This document shows positions 51,812 to 55,137 of a DNA stretch of 55,137 nucleotides, in pieces. The stretch is from an uncultured Prevotella sp. (lineage in GTDB: Bacteria; Bacteroidota; Bacteroidia; Bacteroidales; Bacteroidaceae): the NCBI GenBank assembly GCA_944319795.1, contig CALUFA010000016.1:1-55137 (forward strand). Direction: 5' to 3'. Made by a program: the position numbers and the translations under genes. Numbering within the stretch: the stretch's first letter is position 1; every line of letters begins with the position of its first letter. The notes beneath the pieces were generated by a model. The model ran no database searches and was not told where the DNA came from. It saw only the letters and a list, made by a program, of their open reading frames with translations.

Positions 51812-52001
51812 GCGGCCGGCGGCCCGGCGGGCCGATTTTGCTTATCGGGCTGGTTAGTCCCATTGGCCCGTCGGGCCGGATAAGCCCGGTAATCCAAATG
51901 CCGCAAACGGCCCTGCGAAAGGTTAGCTTTCGCAGGGCCGTTTGCCGTCTTTCAGCCTGTAAAAGGCCATCTTTTGCAGTGTTGTTCGTAATCTTTTGAA
52001 T
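51812..52001. other. Spacer with word repeat and perfect hairpin
   Basis: CGGGCTGGTTAG/GGCCCGTCGGGCC words (51838-51893) are followed by a perfect 19-base hairpin, GCAAACGGCCCTGCGAAAG with loop GTTAG (51903-51945), which can terminate the beta-helix gene. TTTTGAAT at 51994-52001 is the left target duplication of E5. Confidence 0.7.
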
Positions 52002-52235
52002 ACGTGAGTTCGGTATAAGAAATTAGGAAATGGAATCATTCTAAAGCGTAAGAAGTCTGTGGCATTCTGTCATTCCGGGCTTAGACCCGGAATCCAGTGT
52101 ATGCAACCAAGTTGTTGACGAAAGTGTGTTTCCTGGATTCCGGGTCTAAGCCCGGAATGACAGAATGCCACAGACTTCTTAAATCCAATACACAACGGTA
52201 CTTTTTGTGGAATAATCCTTATGCCAGACTGACGT
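52002..52235. mobile_element. Palindromic terminal-repeat element, copy E5 (complete)
   Basis: The element is 234 bases, the same length as E3. The left end is ACGTGAGTTCGGTATAAG; the right end is a slightly decayed complement (CTTATGCCAGACTGACGT). It is flanked by the direct repeat TTTTGAAT (51994-52001 and 52236-52243). Inner arms 52049-52097 and 52133-52181 are perfect complements. The central loop is reversed relative to E3. It lies 17 bases beyond the end of the AraC gene. Confidence 0.88.
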
Positions 52236-52252
52236 TTTTGAATATCAATGTG

Positions 52253-53137
52253 TTACGTTCTGTTGCGGTATCGTTGCGGCGACATGCCCGTCTGTTTCCT
52301 GAAAAACGTGCCGAAGCTCGACGGATTGGGGAAGTTGAACTCGTCGGCTATCTCGGCTACGGTCTTGTTCGTGCTGTCGAGCAGCGCCATGGCGCGGCGC
52401 GTTATGGCCTTGAATACGAGTTCCTGCACGGTGTATCCGCACACCGACTTTGACAGTTCGGACAGGTATTTGGGCGTGAGGAACAGCTTGTCGGCGTAGA
52501 ACGCCACGCCGCGCTCGGCCATGTAGTGGCGGTCGATCAGCCTTACGAGCTTGAGGAATGTCTCCGTGCGGCGCGCGTCGGGCGAGCCGCCGCCGAGGAA
52601 GCGCCTGCCGAACAGAGCGCAGAGCCTGTAAGTGAGCGACAGCAGGAGCAGCTTGCGCTCGTTCACGGCGAAGAAGTCGTCGGGCCGCGGCTGCCCCGGG
52701 CCGATTAGCGCGACGTAGCGCGCCAGCCCGTCTTCGTCGCCGGTGCTCCACACGCAGTGCTTTTCGGGCGACATGATTGAATAAAGCCTGACCGACTGCA
52801 CCATCGTTCCGAGCACGTAGCGTATGGGTTCGGTCTTGTATATGATGATGCTCACGAGCAGGTCGGGCGACTGGCGGTCGACGCTGAAGAACGCCCCGTC
52901 GGGTATGAACACGGTCTGCCCGCCCCGGGCCGAGTGTCCGCGGCCCGACAGGGTGAAGTCGAAGCCGCCCCGGTGGCATACCACCAATCCGATGCCGAAG
53001 CACTGGAAACCCTCGGCCATGCGGCCGGGCAGCACCCCTACTACTCCCCCCGACGAGCACACGTCGGCCCTCCCTATTATGCTTTCCTGCAATGCGGCCA
53101 GCCTGCCGGCCGCCGTGCCGTCGAATGACTCTTCCAT
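52253..53137 (-). CDS. AraC-family transcriptional regulator
   Basis: The 294-residue protein has an N-terminal cupin-like sensing half (about 25-140, e.g. RGGQTVFIPDGAFFSVD) and a C-terminal AraC DNA-binding half (about 195-294): YADKLFLTPKYLSELSKSVCGYTVQELV is the first helix-turn-helix, and VAEIADEFNFPNPSSFGTFFRKQTGMSPQRYR the second. The inducer is unknown. It lies 56 bases downstream of the transporter gene on the same strand and may control it. Confidence 0.93.
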   Translation of the reverse strand: MEESFDGTAAGRLAALQESIIGRADVCSSGGVVGVLPGRMAEGFQCFGIGLVVCHRGGFDFTLSGRGHSARGGQTVFIPDGAFFSVDRQSPDLLVSIIIYKTEPIRYVLGTMVQSVRLYSIMSPEKHCVWSTGDEDGLARYVALIGPGQPRPDDFFAVNERKLLLLSLTYRLCALFGRRFLGGGSPDARRTETFLKLVRLIDRHYMAERGVAFYADKLFLTPKYLSELSKSVCGYTVQELVFKAITRRAMALLDSTNKTVAEIADEFNFPNPSSFGTFFRKQTGMSPQRYRNRT

Positions 53138-53193
53138 AACGCTGAATGTTTTTACGCCGCTAAGTTAGTAAAATTATCCGACTTGGCAGGCCC

Positions 53194-54870
53194 TTAGCCC
53201 GGCCAAGCGGATAATTTCCTCTTCTTATATGGATAAATGAGCACGAAGAGCATCGTAGCCATGCAGCCGTAGAACGTCCATCCGGCCATTTCCTTCACGG
53301 CCGACAGCGTGGCCTGCACCTGCACCTTGCCCTTTGCCGACATGGCGGCCGTGGTCTCGGCCTCGGCCGCGCTGCGCCCCTGGAGGCGCATGCCGTAGGC
53401 CGTCTGGTCGTAGGCGGCGGCCGACTGCGCGTCGACCCGGTCAACGTCTTGCGCGAACATCGTGACGTAGTGCTGCTGGCGGTGCTGCAACAGGTTGGAG
53501 TAAAGCGCCGAGCCTACGGCCGGGCCGACAACCATGCGCACGCTGAGCATGACGCATATCCACGTAGACAGGTACTTGAAGGGCATGCGCTGGTTGGCGT
53601 AGACGGCGGCGAGCGAGTAAACCAGCATCATGCCTGCCGAGCGGATTATGACCGGATACTTCATCCGCTCGTACAGTCCGGCCGTCTGCACCTCGAAGTA
53701 CATGAACAAGGCGGCCGCCCCGATGAGCGCGAAGCCTATGCCGAAGAGGTATTTCAGACTTACGCCGCGCGACCCGAGGACTATCGCCACCACCGCCCCT
53801 ACGAGGTATCCCAGCATGCTCCAGTTGCCCAAAGAGGCGTTCTGCCAGTTGTCTATCTCCATGCCTACGCCGGTGAAGACGCTTACGAACATCGAGCTTG
53901 TGTTGAAAACCATGAGCAGCAGGAAAAGCGCCATGCCTACGTTTATAGTGCGCAGGCGGAACACATCCATGCGGAAGTAAGGCGAGCGGTTGTCCCACTC
54001 CATGTAGGCGAACGCCGCCGCGAACACCACGGTAAGCACCGTAGAGCGCACTATCGAGGGGTCGGCGAACCAGTCGAGCGTCTTGCCGTAGACGAGCACG
54101 TAGACACCGCACGTCATCATGGCGCAGAACACGGCCACGTTGCCTGCCTTGCGCAGCGTTATCGGGAAGCGGCGGTTGGCGTAGCTGTGGTAAGGCATCG
54201 TGACGAGCACGATGAATATTGCGACGAGCGTCATCCCCATCATGTAGTAATACACGTCCTGCCACTGGTATTCGTAGGCCAGCCACGCCGTGAGCGACGT
54301 GCCGAGCTGCCCCAATATCATGAAGAACAGGTAGATTACGGGCATGCTCCTGCCCTTCTCGGCGTCCAAGCGGTCCCATCCCTCAGCGTCGCCGGGCTCG
54401 TTGCCGGGCGTTATGTTGCGCACGGCCTCCATGCCGAAGGCGTAGCGGATGAGGGTGAACAGGTTGACCATCATAAGCTCCATGCGCAGGAATCCCATCA
54501 CTATGCTGCACAAGGCCATGACGAATATGCTGTCGGTGACGGCGCACACGTAGCTGAGAAGGTACATCAGCGAGAACCCCGTGACGCACATTATCTTCTC
54601 GCGGCGTATGCATACCAACTGGTAAAAGAACGGGCCGAAGGCCGCCATGCCTATCGACGTTGCGAATCCGACGAACTGTATGTGCTCCGACTGTATGCCC
54701 AGTCCGCTCGTCATCTCGCCGCTGTTGGCGGTGTAGACGCCGCCCACGGTCAGTATAGGTATGAAAAGCAGTATCAGCAGGATGATGCCGAGCGGCTTGG
54801 GCATCCAGCCGTAGAACGGGTAATTGCTGTACTTAGCCCCTGCGGTGAGGCTTATCGTGTCTTGTCTCAT
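53194..54870 (-). CDS. MFS transporter, 14-segment DHA2-like
   Basis: The 558-residue membrane protein has about 14 hydrophobic segments and the general pattern of proton-coupled drug or metabolite exporters of the DHA2 (EmrB/QacA) group, in a form typical of Bacteroidetes. A periplasmic loop near the C-terminus (about 460-525: VDRVDAQSAAAYDQTAYGM) is long and polar. The usual DHA2 partner EmrA-like fusion protein and TolC are not adjacent. The substrate cannot be inferred. The gene order with the AraC regulator suggests induction by the transported compound. Confidence 0.85.
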   Translation of the reverse strand: MRQDTISLTAGAKYSNYPFYGWMPKPLGIILLILLFIPILTVGGVYTANSGEMTSGLGIQSEHIQFVGFATSIGMAAFGPFFYQLVCIRREKIMCVTGFSLMYLLSYVCAVTDSIFVMALCSIVMGFLRMELMMVNLFTLIRYAFGMEAVRNITPGNEPGDAEGWDRLDAEKGRSMPVIYLFFMILGQLGTSLTAWLAYEYQWQDVYYYMMGMTLVAIFIVLVTMPYHSYANRRFPITLRKAGNVAVFCAMMTCGVYVLVYGKTLDWFADPSIVRSTVLTVVFAAAFAYMEWDNRSPYFRMDVFRLRTINVGMALFLLLMVFNTSSMFVSVFTGVGMEIDNWQNASLGNWSMLGYLVGAVVAIVLGSRGVSLKYLFGIGFALIGAAALFMYFEVQTAGLYERMKYPVIIRSAGMMLVYSLAAVYANQRMPFKYLSTWICVMLSVRMVVGPAVGSALYSNLLQHRQQHYVTMFAQDVDRVDAQSAAAYDQTAYGMRLQGRSAAEAETTAAMSAKGKVQVQATLSAVKEMAGWTFYGCMATMLFVLIYPYKKRKLSAWPG

Positions 54871-54915
54871 AACATAATCACTTTTGTTGTGTGCCGGAAT
54901 AATAAAGAATTTATA

Positions 54916-55137
54916 ACGTCAGTTCGGTATAAGAAAAATGAAATCATTCTAAAATGTAAGAAGTCGGTGGCATTCTAAAGTGTAAGAAGTCGGTGGCATT
55001 CTGTCATTGCCTTAACGGCGATTTTCAATTCCGGGCTTAGACCCGGAATCCAGGAAACACACTTTCGTCAACAACTTGGTTGCATACACTGGATTCCGGG
55101 TCCCGGCCCGGAATGACAGAATGCCACAGACTTCTTA
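54916..55137. mobile_element. Palindromic terminal-repeat element, copy E6 (right end outside window)
   Basis: The left end is ACGTCAGTTCGGTATAAG. The left arm contains an extra tandem copy of AGAAGTCGGTGGCATTCT and the insert GCCTTAACGGCGATTTTCA (55009-55027). The left core is CCGGGCTTAGACCCGG while the right one is the complement of CCGGGCCGGGACCCGG, so this copy is a mosaic of two subtypes. Confidence 0.8.

Noticed and set aside
52097-52453. 118-codon frame over E5 and the end of the AraC gene
   Set aside because: It begins inside the element loop and continues antisense to the regulator.

Overview
The window looks like a chromosomal segment of a Bacteroidales bacterium, most likely Prevotellaceae or a close relative. 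The evidence is genes of high GC, a Bacteroidetes-type succinate dehydrogenase, lipoproteins with Bacteroidetes signal sequences, almost no classical ribosome binding sites, and several promoters that match the Bacteroidetes consensus exactly (TTTG, 19 bases, TAnnTTTG). No rRNA, tRNA, CRISPR array or transposase gene was seen.

Layout. 1-5.4 kb holds mutS (5' end outside the window), a GNAT acetyltransferase, lgt and ychF. 5.5-7.3 kb is an AT-richer type II restriction-modification pair whose nuclease belongs to the HindIII family. 7.7-13.4 kb carries a secreted pectate-lyase-like protein, a PAS protein, an AlbA/Schlafen-type ATP-binding protein and an AAA-ATPase/PD-(D/E)XK protein. 13.8-24.8 kb is housekeeping: polA, a polyprenyl synthase, then the minus-strand cluster mnmG-apt-uvrC-dtd-mazG-deoC, with two parS-like ParB sites around apt. 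25-30 kb is sdhCAB, with an S23-type four-helix-bundle gene inserted between sdhA and sdhB, then a small heat shock protein. 30-31.4 kb is a gene-free repeat cluster.

31.4-45.4 kb is the most distinctive locus. Five overlapping genes (HEAT protein, processive GT2 glycosyltransferase, TPR/outer-membrane barrel, DUF4838 lipoprotein, DUF1573 lipoprotein) look like a polysaccharide synthesis and export machine. They are followed by four lipoproteins that share a C-terminal domain I do not recognise; the fourth is broken by a stop codon. 46-55 kb has a GIY-YIG protein, a PIN toxin-antitoxin pair, a DbpA-type RNA helicase, a beta-helix protein, an AraC regulator and an MFS exporter.

The intergenic DNA is unusually rich in structure. 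(1) Gene ends carry locus-specific short words repeated in tandem and inverted into long palindromes, some perfect over 44-49 bases and running from stop codon to stop codon. One such pair of arms encloses the S23-type gene inside the sdh operon. (2) There are six copies of a long palindromic element. Three have both ends in view, with terminal repeats ACGTGAGTTCGGTATAAG-like, and two of these have clear 7-8 base direct repeats. The arms co-vary between copies and the central loop occurs in both orientations. (3) A hairpin-plus-promoter cassette is tandemly repeated in front of the toxin-antitoxin and helicase genes and resembles the ychF promoter. These three repeat systems and the glycosyltransferase/lipoprotein locus are the best candidates for undescribed biology.
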